Positions 7,356-13,529 of a stretch of 14,774 bases of DNA are shown one piece after another. Each line of letters starts with the position of its first letter. The first letter of the stretch is position 1. The notes beneath the pieces are model-generated. The model had not been told where the DNA came from. It made no database searches and saw only the letters and a program-made list of their open reading frames with translations. Source of the DNA: Dehalococcoidia bacterium. Lineage in GTDB: Bacteria > Chloroflexota > Dehalococcoidia > GIF9 > UBA5629. The position numbers and the translations under genes are program-made. The DNA lies in NCBI GenBank assembly GCA_014384515.1, contig JACNFS010000087.1, forward strand, positions 1 to 14,774. Direction: 5' to 3'.

Positions 7356-9257
7356 TCAGCTCGTCTCCACGGTGTTGATTCTTACGCTCGTCGTGATCTT
7401 GGCTCTGCGGCCATCTCTGTAGACGACCTCACTCTCCATCGGCAGTTCTGACTCACCACTGTAGAGAGTTTGTATCAGATGCTGGTACTTGTCTTCGACG
7501 AAGGTGCGCCGTAGCTTCCTGGTTCGAGTCATCTCCGCCTCATCTGCGTCGAGTTCCTTGTTCAGATTGGTGAATTTTCTTATCCTTGCCCACTGAGGCA
7601 GAGTTCGGTTGACCTTGCTTATCTCTCCGGCGATGAGTTCCATCACCGCCTCCTTCTGGGAAAGGTCGCTAAACGTGGTATAAGGGACGCGTTTCCTCTC
7701 GGCCCACCTGCCCACGTTGGCGAGGTCGATATTGATGATTGCAGTTACATATTCCCTTTCCTCTCCACCCAAGATGATGGCTTCCTTGATATAGGGGCTA
7801 AACCTGAGCCTGACTTCGGTATACTGGGGAGAGAATTTTTGGCCACTTGCCAGACTTCGCAAATCATCCATTCGGTCCATTACAATAACGTGACCGCTTT
7901 CATCGATGTAGCCGAAGTCGCCGGTGTGATACCATCCATCCTTCAGCTTTTCTCGCGTCCCCTGTTCATCCTTGTAGTATCCGTCGAAAAGGGTGATGCT
8001 TTTGACCAGGATTTCACCCTCGTCGGAGGTCTTGACCTCTATTCCTTCAAGGGGAAACCCAGCCGTCTCAGGCCTGATGTCATCGTACGTGTGCGTGCTG
8101 ACCGTGCCTATCTCTGAAGCGCCGTACATGTTCTTCAGGCTCACACCGATAGCGTGGAAGAAACGCAGTAGGTCCGGGCTTATGGCTGAGCCCGCGGTGT
8201 AGGCTGTCCTCACTTTCAAGAGGCCAAGCTTATCGCGCAACTGCCTGAGCAGCGCCCAGTAAGCTACAAAATACAGAAAGTGCCACAGGGGGCTTGGCTT
8301 CTCTTTGGAAAGGCGGAGGTCTGCTACTTTATAACCCACTGGAATGAAAAAACTGTAGAGGAAACGCTTGAATCTGTGGGCGTCGCTCATTTTCGCCTGT
8401 ACTGTACTTACCACACTCTCCCAGTTCCGAGGTCCATAGAACAAAACGCTGGCGCCTATTTCCCTGATGTTTTCCTGTATCATCTCGGGGCTTTCCGCGA
8501 AGCTGGCCTTCATCCGACTGAGGATGCAGCCGGTTATGCCGATGCATTGCTCAGTTATCCAGGCTGGGGGCACGAAGGATACGTATTCGTCCTTGTCTGT
8601 CCAATCGTCTAGATCCCGCCCCAGCTTGGCTAGAGTGATGAGTTGCCGGTGGGTGACCATAGCCCCTTTGGGAAGGCCAGTAGTGCCTGAGGTATAACTG
8701 ATGACCGCGAGGTCGTCCCCTTTACCCTTTTGCAGCTCTTCCTCGAAGACACCAGAATGTTGCACCTCGTACTTCCTCCCCAGCTCGATAACCTCATCAT
8801 AGCTCATGAGTATTGGCTCGTCATAGTTCCACAGCCCCCTCGGGTCCCAGTAGATGACTTTCACCAGGAGGGGAAGCTGGTCCTTGATCTGTAGAATCTT
8901 ATCCACCTGCTCCTGGTCGTGGGCTACCATAATACGAGAATCGGAATGGACTACAAGATGCAACAGCTCCTGCGCACCGGCATCTGTGTAGATGCCGACC
9001 ACAATTCCCCCAATAGCCTGAGCTGCCACCTCTGCCCGGAACCACTCGGGCTTGTTCTCCCCTATAATGGAAATCTTGTCCCCCTGCCTCAAGCCAAGCG
9101 CCAGCAGCCCGAGCGCAAAATACTTCACGTCCTCGAAGTACTCTTTCCAGGTGGACTCGTTCCAGACGCCATACCGCTTCTCTCGCATAGCCACTGTGTC
9201 GGGATACCTGCGGTAATTCTCCCGTAGCAGTTTCGGTATCGTATCCAAGTCTGTCAT
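7356..9257 (-). CDS. AMP-forming acyl-CoA synthetase (long-chain FadD/ACSL type)
   Basis: A 633-residue member of the ANL adenylating superfamily that should activate a carboxylic acid to its acyl-AMP and then its CoA thioester. Core motifs are the P-loop YTSGTTGLPKG (188-198), YGASE (378-382), HTGDFGY (444-450), DRMDD (461-465), and a C-terminal catalytic-lysine region, MTRTRKLRR (about Lys581). The length and the long insertion (about 290-345, hydrophobic, FLYFVAYWALLRQL) fit long-chain acyl-CoA synthetases that associate with the membrane. The hinge region SLASGQKFSP differs from the common KE-LV form. It sits between the ATPase gene livG (17-nt gap) and permease gene livH (1-nt gap), an arrangement that suggests activation of the imported substrate. 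The chain type (fatty, cyclic or aromatic) cannot be read. Confidence 0.93.
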   Translation of the reverse strand: MTDLDTIPKLLRENYRRYPDTVAMREKRYGVWNESTWKEYFEDVKYFALGLLALGLRQGDKISIIGENKPEWFRAEVAAQAIGGIVVGIYTDAGAQELLHLVVHSDSRIMVAHDQEQVDKILQIKDQLPLLVKVIYWDPRGLWNYDEPILMSYDEVIELGRKYEVQHSGVFEEELQKGKGDDLAVISYTSGTTGLPKGAMVTHRQLITLAKLGRDLDDWTDKDEYVSFVPPAWITEQCIGITGCILSRMKASFAESPEMIQENIREIGASVLFYGPRNWESVVSTVQAKMSDAHRFKRFLYSFFIPVGYKVADLRLSKEKPSPLWHFLYFVAYWALLRQLRDKLGLLKVRTAYTAGSAISPDLLRFFHAIGVSLKNMYGASEIGTVSTHTYDDIRPETAGFPLEGIEVKTSDEGEILVKSITLFDGYYKDEQGTREKLKDGWYHTGDFGYIDESGHVIVMDRMDDLRSLASGQKFSPQYTEVRLRFSPYIKEAIILGGEEREYVTAIINIDLANVGRWAERKRVPYTTFSDLSQKEAVMELIAGEISKVNRTLPQWARIRKFTNLNKELDADEAEMTRTRKLRRTFVEDKYQHLIQTLYSGESELPMESEVVYRDGRRAKITTSVRINTVETS

Positions 9258-9274
9258 GACAGCTTCACAATGGC

Positions 9275-10054
9275 CTAAAATCCTGCGTCTCCCAGATAGG
9301 CACTTATTACTGACTGGTTGACCTTGATCTCCTCGGGCGTGCCTTCTGCAATCTTCCGGCCGAAATCCAGTACGGCAACCCTGTCTGAGATATCCATCAC
9401 AACTCCCATGTCGTGCTCTATCAGGACGATGGGAATTTTCCTGAGGTCGAATATGTCCAGGATGTATCGTGCCATGTCCTCCTTCTCCTCATAGTTCATA
9501 CCGGCCATAGGTTCATCAAGGAGCAGGAGTTCAGGCTCCAAAGCAAGTGCTCTCCCAAGGTCAACCTTTTTGCGCTGCCCATAAGGGAGCATACCGACCA
9601 CCTTTTTCCTAATCGACTCCAGTTCGAGGAAGTCGATAATATCCTCCACAACCTTGCGATGCTGAATTTCTCGCCTATGCGCCGGGCCAAAGTAGACGGC
9701 ACTGCTGAGCAGAGAAGGTTTGATATGGATATGCCTTGCTGCCATCAAATTGTCCACTGTGGTCATGCCGGAATAGAGCTGTATGTTCTGAAAGGTGCGG
9801 GCGATTCCCCTGGAAGCGATCTTATAGGGAGCAAGCCCGGTTATTTCATGGTTCTTGTAGTAGATGTCGCCTTGTTGTGGCGTGTAGAAACCGCTGATGG
9901 AGTTCACCAAACAGGTCTTGCCCGCTCCATTGGGGCCAATGATAGCCAGTATCTCTGAGGTTCCGACTTCAAAGCTGACGTCGGACAACGCCTGGACACC
10001 ACCGAACGAGAGACAGACTTTCTGAACCCTCAGCCTGACATCCCCAGCGCTCAT
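9275..10054 (-). CDS. livG: LivG-type branched-chain amino acid family ABC transporter ATPase
   Basis: A 259-residue ATPase. It shows Walker A GPNGAGKTC (40-48), where the last residue is Cys rather than the usual Thr/Ser. The Q-loop is in ARTFQNIQLY. The signature has the family-specific form LPYGQRKKVDLGRALA, with Pro in place of Ser, and Walker B is LLLLDEPMAGM. The switch histidine is present in LIEHDM, unlike the partner LivF. The C-terminus has the short BCA_ABC_TP_C-like tail (GRKIAEGTPEEI). The start is supported by AAGGAG 6 nt upstream. It is preceded by a 99-nt non-coding gap after the URO-D-like gene and followed 17 nt later by the acyl-CoA synthetase. Confidence 0.94.
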   Translation of the reverse strand: MSAGDVRLRVQKVCLSFGGVQALSDVSFEVGTSEILAIIGPNGAGKTCLVNSISGFYTPQQGDIYYKNHEITGLAPYKIASRGIARTFQNIQLYSGMTTVDNLMAARHIHIKPSLLSSAVYFGPAHRREIQHRKVVEDIIDFLELESIRKKVVGMLPYGQRKKVDLGRALALEPELLLLDEPMAGMNYEEKEDMARYILDIFDLRKIPIVLIEHDMGVVMDISDRVAVLDFGRKIAEGTPEEIKVNQSVISAYLGDAGF

Positions 10055-10153
10055 TCACACTCCTTCAGGACCGATGGCACGTTCCACATTCGCCTGTAGC
10101 CTACACCTTGTTGCAGGGGCCAGCAGTTGAAACGTACCTCGGGCCATACGCCG

Positions 10154-11302
10154 CTACTCAGGACTTGGCAGGTGTGTTTTGGCAGCGTCGACCATGGCTT
10201 TGAAGTTCTCGAACTTGGTGTCCCCAGGAACCTCGCAGCCACTGCTCAGGATGTATCCGCCTCCTTTCCCCACAACATCTATCCGCTTGGCACAGTATGC
10301 CTCCATCTCCTCAGGTGTACCCAGTGCAGAAATCGAGGCAGGCACATCGCCCATGATACACATGTGGCCGTGAAGGACCTCCTTTGCCTTAAAGATATCG
10401 GTGGTACTGTCCAGTTCACAGATGCACTTCGCCTTAGGCAAGTCCTTGAGGTAAGGCAGGTTGATTGTCCAGTCGTTGTCGAAATGAAGTATGGTGATGA
10501 AGCCCTCTGAAGCGAATGCCTCCACCATTCTCTTCATATAGGGGAACTCAAAGCGTTCGAATATCTTTAGTGGGTAGTAGAACCCACCGCCCCTCTCCAT
10601 CGCCAGCATGATACAAGGCAGCCCGGTGAGCTTGGCAGCTTCGAGCGCGCCCTCGATGAAGTCATCCACCGCAGCATCCAGTACAGCAGCTACCTTGTCC
10701 GGGTGGCGATGCAGGTCCAGCGTGAAATTCGTCAGGCTCCTCTTGATGGAGAAGAACATCAGTGGCGTGAGGGTCATTGCCCCTGACAGGACAGGAACGC
10801 CCTTTTCCTCCCACGCCTTCCTGTCCTTGACGAACTGGTCCATTTGCCGCTCGGCCCAGGCGATTATCTGGGCTTCCGTAGCGGGCAGAAACCTCGAGTA
10901 GTGTTTCTCGGCAAACCGGTTCCACCCCATCTTGGTAATGAGGTCATAATCTTCGAGAGTGATTTCCTCGCGCTCCTCGAATTGAGGCAAGTCGTTCTCG
11001 GAAAGCCCTCGCCCCGGCTGCCTGAGGGGTGGCACCATCACCACCGCAGAGACCCTGGGCGGTACCATATAGGCGTACCCCGGATAGATCATCCCATCCC
11101 AACCACCTACCTCATCGAAGACGTCCATGATGAGTTGCCTCGCTTGATCCAAGTCCCTGATGGCCTCTGCGTAGGTCATTCCCTTGTGGCGGCCGGGGAA
11201 AAAAGGGGTTATGAGTGGGAGGACGGGGACGCGGTCAACAGGCTGCAAATTGATAGCCGCATCGATTCTTTGCTTCGGGGTCAGCGTTAGTTTAGTTGCC
11301 AT
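10154..11302 (-). CDS. URO-D-fold protein, corrinoid methyltransferase-like (MtaA/CmuA superfamily)
   Basis: A 382-residue TIM-barrel protein of the uroporphyrinogen decarboxylase superfamily. The N-terminus (RIDAAINLQPVDRVPVLPL) matches the usual opening. The later half has ILHFDND (His273, Asp275), MGDVP (317-321) and the C-terminal SSGCEVPGDT (353-362) with Cys356, followed by EN. The last motif is typical of the zinc-dependent methyltransferase branch that moves methyl groups to or from corrinoid proteins or thiols, rather than of haem-pathway HemE. In classical MtaA/MtbA the first zinc motif is H-x-C; here it is H-x-D, so metal binding may differ. No corrinoid protein gene is in the window. 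It is the first gene of the operon, about 120 nt downstream of the promoter. Confidence 0.85.
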   Translation of the reverse strand: MATKLTLTPKQRIDAAINLQPVDRVPVLPLITPFFPGRHKGMTYAEAIRDLDQARQLIMDVFDEVGGWDGMIYPGYAYMVPPRVSAVVMVPPLRQPGRGLSENDLPQFEEREEITLEDYDLITKMGWNRFAEKHYSRFLPATEAQIIAWAERQMDQFVKDRKAWEEKGVPVLSGAMTLTPLMFFSIKRSLTNFTLDLHRHPDKVAAVLDAAVDDFIEGALEAAKLTGLPCIMLAMERGGGFYYPLKIFERFEFPYMKRMVEAFASEGFITILHFDNDWTINLPYLKDLPKAKCICELDSTTDIFKAKEVLHGHMCIMGDVPASISALGTPEEMEAYCAKRIDVVGKGGGYILSSGCEVPGDTKFENFKAMVDAAKTHLPSPE

Positions 11303-11394
11303 CTAGTCGCTCTTCTTTGTACCCAATATCCTGCAGCTCAATTGTGGTTTAGGCTCCACCGTCCGCCCAAATCAGCGTGGAAAACTGGCGACGC

Positions 11395-11414
11395 CTGTTC
11401 ACCCTTGAGAACAG
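11395..11414. promoter_or_regulatory. inverted repeat, candidate operator of the transporter operon
   Basis: CTGTTC (11395-11400) and GAACAG (11409-11414) are perfect 6-bp arms 8 nt apart, about 8-27 nt downstream of the predicted transcription start. The 8-mer CTTGAGAA within it (11404-11411) recurs exactly at 11443-11450, in the promoter spacer. A further palindrome, CTGTACAG, lies just upstream of the -35 (11469-11476). The layout fits repression by a dimeric regulator. The XRE-cupin protein is the obvious candidate, but this is inferred. Confidence 0.4.
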
Positions 11415-11428
11415 TATGTTATTCAATA

Positions 11429-11457
11429 ATGATATACGCAGTCTTGAGAAATGTCAA
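11429..11457 (-). promoter_or_regulatory. sigma70-type promoter of the URO-D/liv/acyl-CoA synthetase operon
   Basis: On the minus strand, -35 TTGACA (11457-11452, 6/6 consensus) and -10 TATCAT (11434-11429, 5/6) are separated by 17 bp. The expected start is near 11422, giving a leader of about 120 nt before the URO-D-like gene. It is the only strong promoter-like pair I found upstream of the operon. Confidence 0.65.
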
Positions 11458-11606
11458 TAGGCGACAGGCTGTACAGGGATGGGCGGAATCCTTTGGAAGC
11501 TCATTTGGTGGATGCACCTCGATTTTGTCACAATGGCATCGTCTATCTTGCCAAATTCGACAAGTAATAGTAGTATGAAGCCAGCTTCGACGCCAGGGAG
11601 ACTCTG

Positions 11607-11786
11607 ATGAATTGGGCGGTCGGAATACTCGTAATGGTAGAGGCCGTGCTGGTAGTGGGTAGCACCTGTCTTGGTTTCGTCATGAGCAACTCCATGACAT
11701 TTGCTGCTGGCTTTGTCATACTCACCACGGTCTGTGTGCTGGCTTGTCTCATACAGTTTCTCGGCGATAAAGCCGAATCCCCTTAG
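11607..11786 (+). CDS. small two-helix membrane protein, unknown function
   Basis: A 59-residue frame from ATG to TAG with a good Shine-Dalgarno (AGGGAG, 11595-11600, 6 nt spacing). The product has two hydrophobic segments, about residues 5-26 (VGILVMVEAVLVVGSTCLGF) and 31-52 (TFAAGFVILTTVCVLACLIQ). A short polar turn (MSNSM) joins them, and the tail is charged (GDKAESP). This is the pattern of a genuine small membrane protein rather than a random frame. It is divergent from the big operon and separated from its start by about 300 nt. I do not recognise a family. The two Cys in the second helix and one in the first are the only notable residues. Confidence 0.5.
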   Translation: MNWAVGILVMVEAVLVVGSTCLGFVMSNSMTFAAGFVILTTVCVLACLIQFLGDKAESP

Positions 11787-12304
11787 CTTTGCACCGTTCC
11801 CTGGTCTGAATTCGATACCTTTCAGACATGCTCTCGACCAATAGATTCTGTGCCGGATGTCTAGGTTTGTTTTGAGCAGGTGTATAATTAGGCCAGGTTC
11901 AGCGAAGCCAACGGATTGTAGGAGGAGGCAAAACGGTTATGCACCTTTTCAGCCTCCACAGATTCTCCTCTTACGGAAGATAGTAGACCACTTTGCTACG
12001 AGACAGCAGAGACTAACGAGAGGCCCCTTACTTCGTCTCTCAGCTTGTCGTAGAATCCTCCGCTCGCCCTTGTTTTGAAGGCGGTTGCTTAATACTCGGG
12101 ATATGGACAACGGATTGCTGAACTGTTGCGGTCAAGCTCTTGAATCGGCATCACCATACCATCAACCGAAGGCAGATTTCGGAGGCAGGATTCCATTTGA
12201 AGCTATCCTCCTATATAATTGGGTTTAACACATTTCCAAGGAAGGATGCAATAGGGCACACCGAGATAGGCATCCATCCTTGAGATAAGAGAGGTGAGCA
12301 GGAG
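11787..12304. other. 518-bp region without a convincing gene
   Basis: Frames here are short and arginine-rich without a credible start context. A TATAAT at 12214-12219 with a poor -35 (TTCCAT, 12191-12196, 17-bp spacing) could drive the small downstream frame. An AAGGATG/CATCCTT inverted repeat, beginning at about 12243 and ending at about 12281, could form a leader hairpin. Confidence 0.4.
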
Positions 12305-12385
12305 TTGACAAGAGTACTCATTCTGATACTGGTTGTGCTTATTGGCTGGATAATCTGGCAGTTGGTTGCGGGCGGAGGGTGTTAA
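12305..12385 (+). CDS. possible 26-residue single-helix membrane peptide
   Basis: A TTG-initiated frame, with GAGAGGTG ending about 8 nt upstream. It encodes a short peptide with a basic start (MTR), a continuous hydrophobic stretch (VLILILVVLIGWIIWQLV) and the end AGGGC. The composition is that of a transmembrane micropeptide, and a TATAAT box lies about 85 nt upstream. Against it: the start is TTG, the frame is very short and no homologue is recognised. I regard it as a candidate only. Confidence 0.25.
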   Translation: MTRVLILILVVLIGWIIWQLVAGGGC

Positions 12386-12429
12386 TGAGGTTTGTGTGGG
12401 TGTCACGTCCCCAGACCTGACCAGCGTGA

Positions 12430-12458
12430 CTGTCACGCTGAGCGCAGCGAAGGGTCTC
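12430..12458 (-). repeat. half copy of the dispersed inverted-repeat element
   Basis: These 29 bases match the reverse complement of 1379-1407 at 26 positions (mismatches at three sites), so one end of the 112-bp element is present in the opposite orientation. The matching left arm is not found nearby. The end of the copy also takes part in a perfect 9-bp palindrome with a single central base (CAGCGTGAC-T-GTCACGCTG, 12422-12440). A looser inverted repeat follows (AAGTCAAAAT 12501-12510; ATTTTGACTT 12576-12585). Confidence 0.6.
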
Positions 12459-12628
12459 CAACTGGAAATGCGAAGGCTAAAATGTAGAATGCAAAGCTAC
12501 AAGTCAAAATCCAAAAACGAGTTCAGGAGTTTGGCTCTGAGCAGCAAGAGAGACATATTTCCATTTCTATTTGTCATTTTGACTTTTGGCCTTTAATTTT
12601 CGTAATTACCCCCTCGGAGTAGGTAAAG

Positions 12629-12946
12629 GTGCAAGTGGATAGTTCCCCAACTAAGTCCTCGCCATACCATTTGGGTAGGCGCATAAAGGATACGATACTT
12701 CAGATTCCCCTATTGCTAATCAAGCTATTCAGGTTGCCAGGTTTTGTGCAACCTCTTGACTATGCAGACAAGGTAACTGGTGACCGCATTCGTGTTCGTG
12801 TTGGTAAGGGATATACAATAATCTCTGTTAATCACAGGGATTATTGGTTTAAGCGTACTACAGGTGCATTTGGTGGTACGGGTTATGCGTACTGTGTTCC
12901 TAGCGAGGAATCACTTTATTGCATATTGGGGCATATTCCTGAATGA
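12629..12946 (+). CDS. hypothetical protein, 105 residues
   Basis: A GTG-initiated frame with AGG 5 nt upstream (GGAGTAGG context). I do not recognise the family. The N-terminus is polar, followed by a hydrophobic amphipathic stretch (about 20-40, TILQIPLLLIKLFRLPGFV). A basic, beta-rich region follows (RIRVRVGKGYTIISVNH), with an aromatic YWFKR and a glycine-rich turn (GAFGGTGYAY). There is no signal peptide. The last 47 nt overlap the 3' end of the convergent GIY-YIG gene, which constrains both reading frames. GC content here is lower than in the transporter region. Confidence 0.5.
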   Translation: MQVDSSPTKSSPYHLGRRIKDTILQIPLLLIKLFRLPGFVQPLDYADKVTGDRIRVRVGKGYTIISVNHRDYWFKRTTGAFGGTGYAYCVPSEESLYCILGHIPE

Positions 12947-13187
12947 GTTCACCTTCTCGCCTAGTTGGGTCATCCTTAAGAACTTCGTCAGTCCATTGGT
13001 CTGGGGCTTCCTTAGTGATACAAGCATTATCGCCATCTAGATGAGCAAGAAGACGAGTAGGGATATCGCCGCTGCCAATATATATGACTACATTGCCCCG
13101 AAAAAGACCATATACGCCGTTTTGATTAGGGTTTAGGGCTTTGACTCTATCTCTTGTATAAGGACGGAATCCGTGTTTGAATGGCAT
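12900..13187 (-). CDS. small stand-alone GIY-YIG nuclease-fold protein
   Basis: A 95-residue protein that is essentially one GIY-YIG domain. It has GVY (24-26) and YIG (36-38) separated by a short strand, Arg45 in the following helix, the acidic helix residue in REGELIQEY (Glu80) with its following YAP, and Asn90. All catalytic positions of the fold are therefore present. The start is supported by AGGAGGT 6 nt before the ATG, and a full-consensus promoter lies just upstream. No DNA-binding or UvrC-type domain is fused to it, so it belongs with the small stand-alone members whose substrates are mostly unknown. It overlaps the convergent 105-residue gene by 47 nt. Confidence 0.8.
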   Translation of the reverse strand: MPFKHGFRPYTRDRVKALNPNQNGVYGLFRGNVVIYIGSGDIPTRLLAHLDGDNACITKEAPDQWTDEVLKDDPTRREGELIQEYAPICNKVIPR

Positions 13188-13219
13188 TATCGCACCTCCT
13201 CTCCGATTGATGTATACGT

Positions 13220-13247
13220 ATTATAGCACTAGGTTAGAAGGTGTCAA
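13220..13247 (-). promoter_or_regulatory. consensus promoter of the GIY-YIG gene
   Basis: On the minus strand, -35 TTGACA (13247-13242) and -10 TATAAT (13225-13220) both match consensus fully. They have a 16-bp spacer and an extended TGC before the -10. The T-run of the upstream tRNA terminator ends about 6 nt before the -35, so the two units are cleanly insulated. Confidence 0.8.
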
Positions 13248-13253
13248 TGGGGT

Positions 13254-13295
13254 ATAAAAACAAACAGGCCAGAGTCAGTAGTCACCTCTAGCCTG
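13254..13295 (-). terminator. Rho-independent terminator of the tRNA transcript
   Basis: On the minus strand a hairpin (CAGGC/GCCTG, one mismatch, then AGAG/CTCT around an 11-nt loop, 13265-13295) is followed directly by TTTGTTTTTAT (13264-13254). It lies about 92 nt downstream of the tRNA 3' end, with no other gene between. Confidence 0.75.
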
Positions 13296-13310
13296 CTTGC
13301 GTTGGGTTCT

Positions 13311-13346
13311 GGTTTAGTCTCACTCAGGGGCTAAACCGACCTGCTA
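13311..13346. other. structured tRNA trailer with anticodon-arm complement
   Basis: The segment between the tRNA and its terminator contains a perfect 7-bp hairpin (GGTTTAG 13311-13317; CTAAACC 13331-13337). It also holds the plus-strand 12-mer ACCGACCTGCTA (13335-13346). The minus-strand transcript of this 12-mer is exactly complementary to the anticodon arm of the tRNA (13423-13434). A role in tRNA precursor folding is inferred. Confidence 0.45.
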
Positions 13347-13386
13347 CCATGATAATAGCCTATTTGTGCTAAAATGTCAATAGTTG

Positions 13387-13460
13387 CGCCCCGTATGGGA
13401 CTTGAACCCATGCCCCCCAACTTAGCAGGTCGGTGCTCTAACCTTCTGAGCTAACGGGGC
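13387..13460 (-). tRNA. tRNA with GCU (serine) anticodon on a short-variable-loop body
   Basis: A 74-nt cloverleaf on the minus strand. The acceptor GCCCCGT/ACGGGGC is perfect, T8 is present, and the D arm is GCTC/GAGC with loop AGAAGGTTA. The anticodon arm is CCGAC/GTTGG (one G-T) with loop CTGCTAA, the variable loop is five bases (GGGGC), the T arm is ATGGG/CCCAT with TTCAAGT, and the discriminator is G. CCA is not encoded. The anticodon (13426-13424) is GCT, which reads AGC/AGU serine codons, and the loop is identical to that of ordinary bacterial tRNA-Ser(GCU). However, bacterial serine tRNAs have a long variable arm, which this lacks. It has its own promoter (start within about 3 nt of the mature 5' end) and terminator. 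Confidence 0.88.
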
Positions 13461-13468
13461 GTACGACT

Positions 13469-13496
13469 ATTATAACATTGCTCATAGGATTGACAA
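13469..13496 (-). promoter_or_regulatory. promoter of the tRNA gene
   Basis: On the minus strand, -35 TTGTCA (13496-13491, 5/6), a 16-bp spacer, and a full-consensus TATAAT (13474-13469) with an extended TGT. The predicted start is about 13462, so the tRNA has almost no 5' leader. Confidence 0.75.
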
Positions 13497-13518
13497 ATAC
13501 TGATAGAAATGGCATAGT
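13490..13518 (+). promoter_or_regulatory. divergent promoter overlapping the tRNA promoter
   Basis: On the plus strand, -35 TTGACA (13490-13495, 6/6), a 17-bp spacer, and CATAGT (13513-13518, 4/6) with a preceding TGG. Its -35 overlaps the tRNA -35 by five bases. The expected start is near 13525, which leaves only about 5 nt before the ATG at 13530, so the mRNA could be nearly leaderless. Confidence 0.5.
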
Positions 13519-13529
13519 CTCCTGCAGAG

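Noticed and set aside
11395..11414. LexA/SOS box at the operon promoter
   Set aside because: CTGT and ACAG are present but 12 nt apart instead of 8, and the Gram-positive CGAAC/GTTCG order is reversed, so it does not match either known SOS box.
11857..12078. 73-codon plus-strand frame
   Set aside because: The product is rich in Arg and Pro with no credible ribosome binding site or domain, as expected from a non-coding stretch.
12103..12228. 41-codon plus-strand frame with an ATG start
   Set aside because: Weak ribosome site, no recognisable composition and no supporting neighbour; it overlaps the candidate promoter of the next small frame.
13311..13360. Second, plus-strand tRNA or tRNA pseudogene
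   Set aside because: It shares the 12-mer with the real tRNA but cannot form an anticodon stem, T arm or acceptor, so it is described as part of the trailer.
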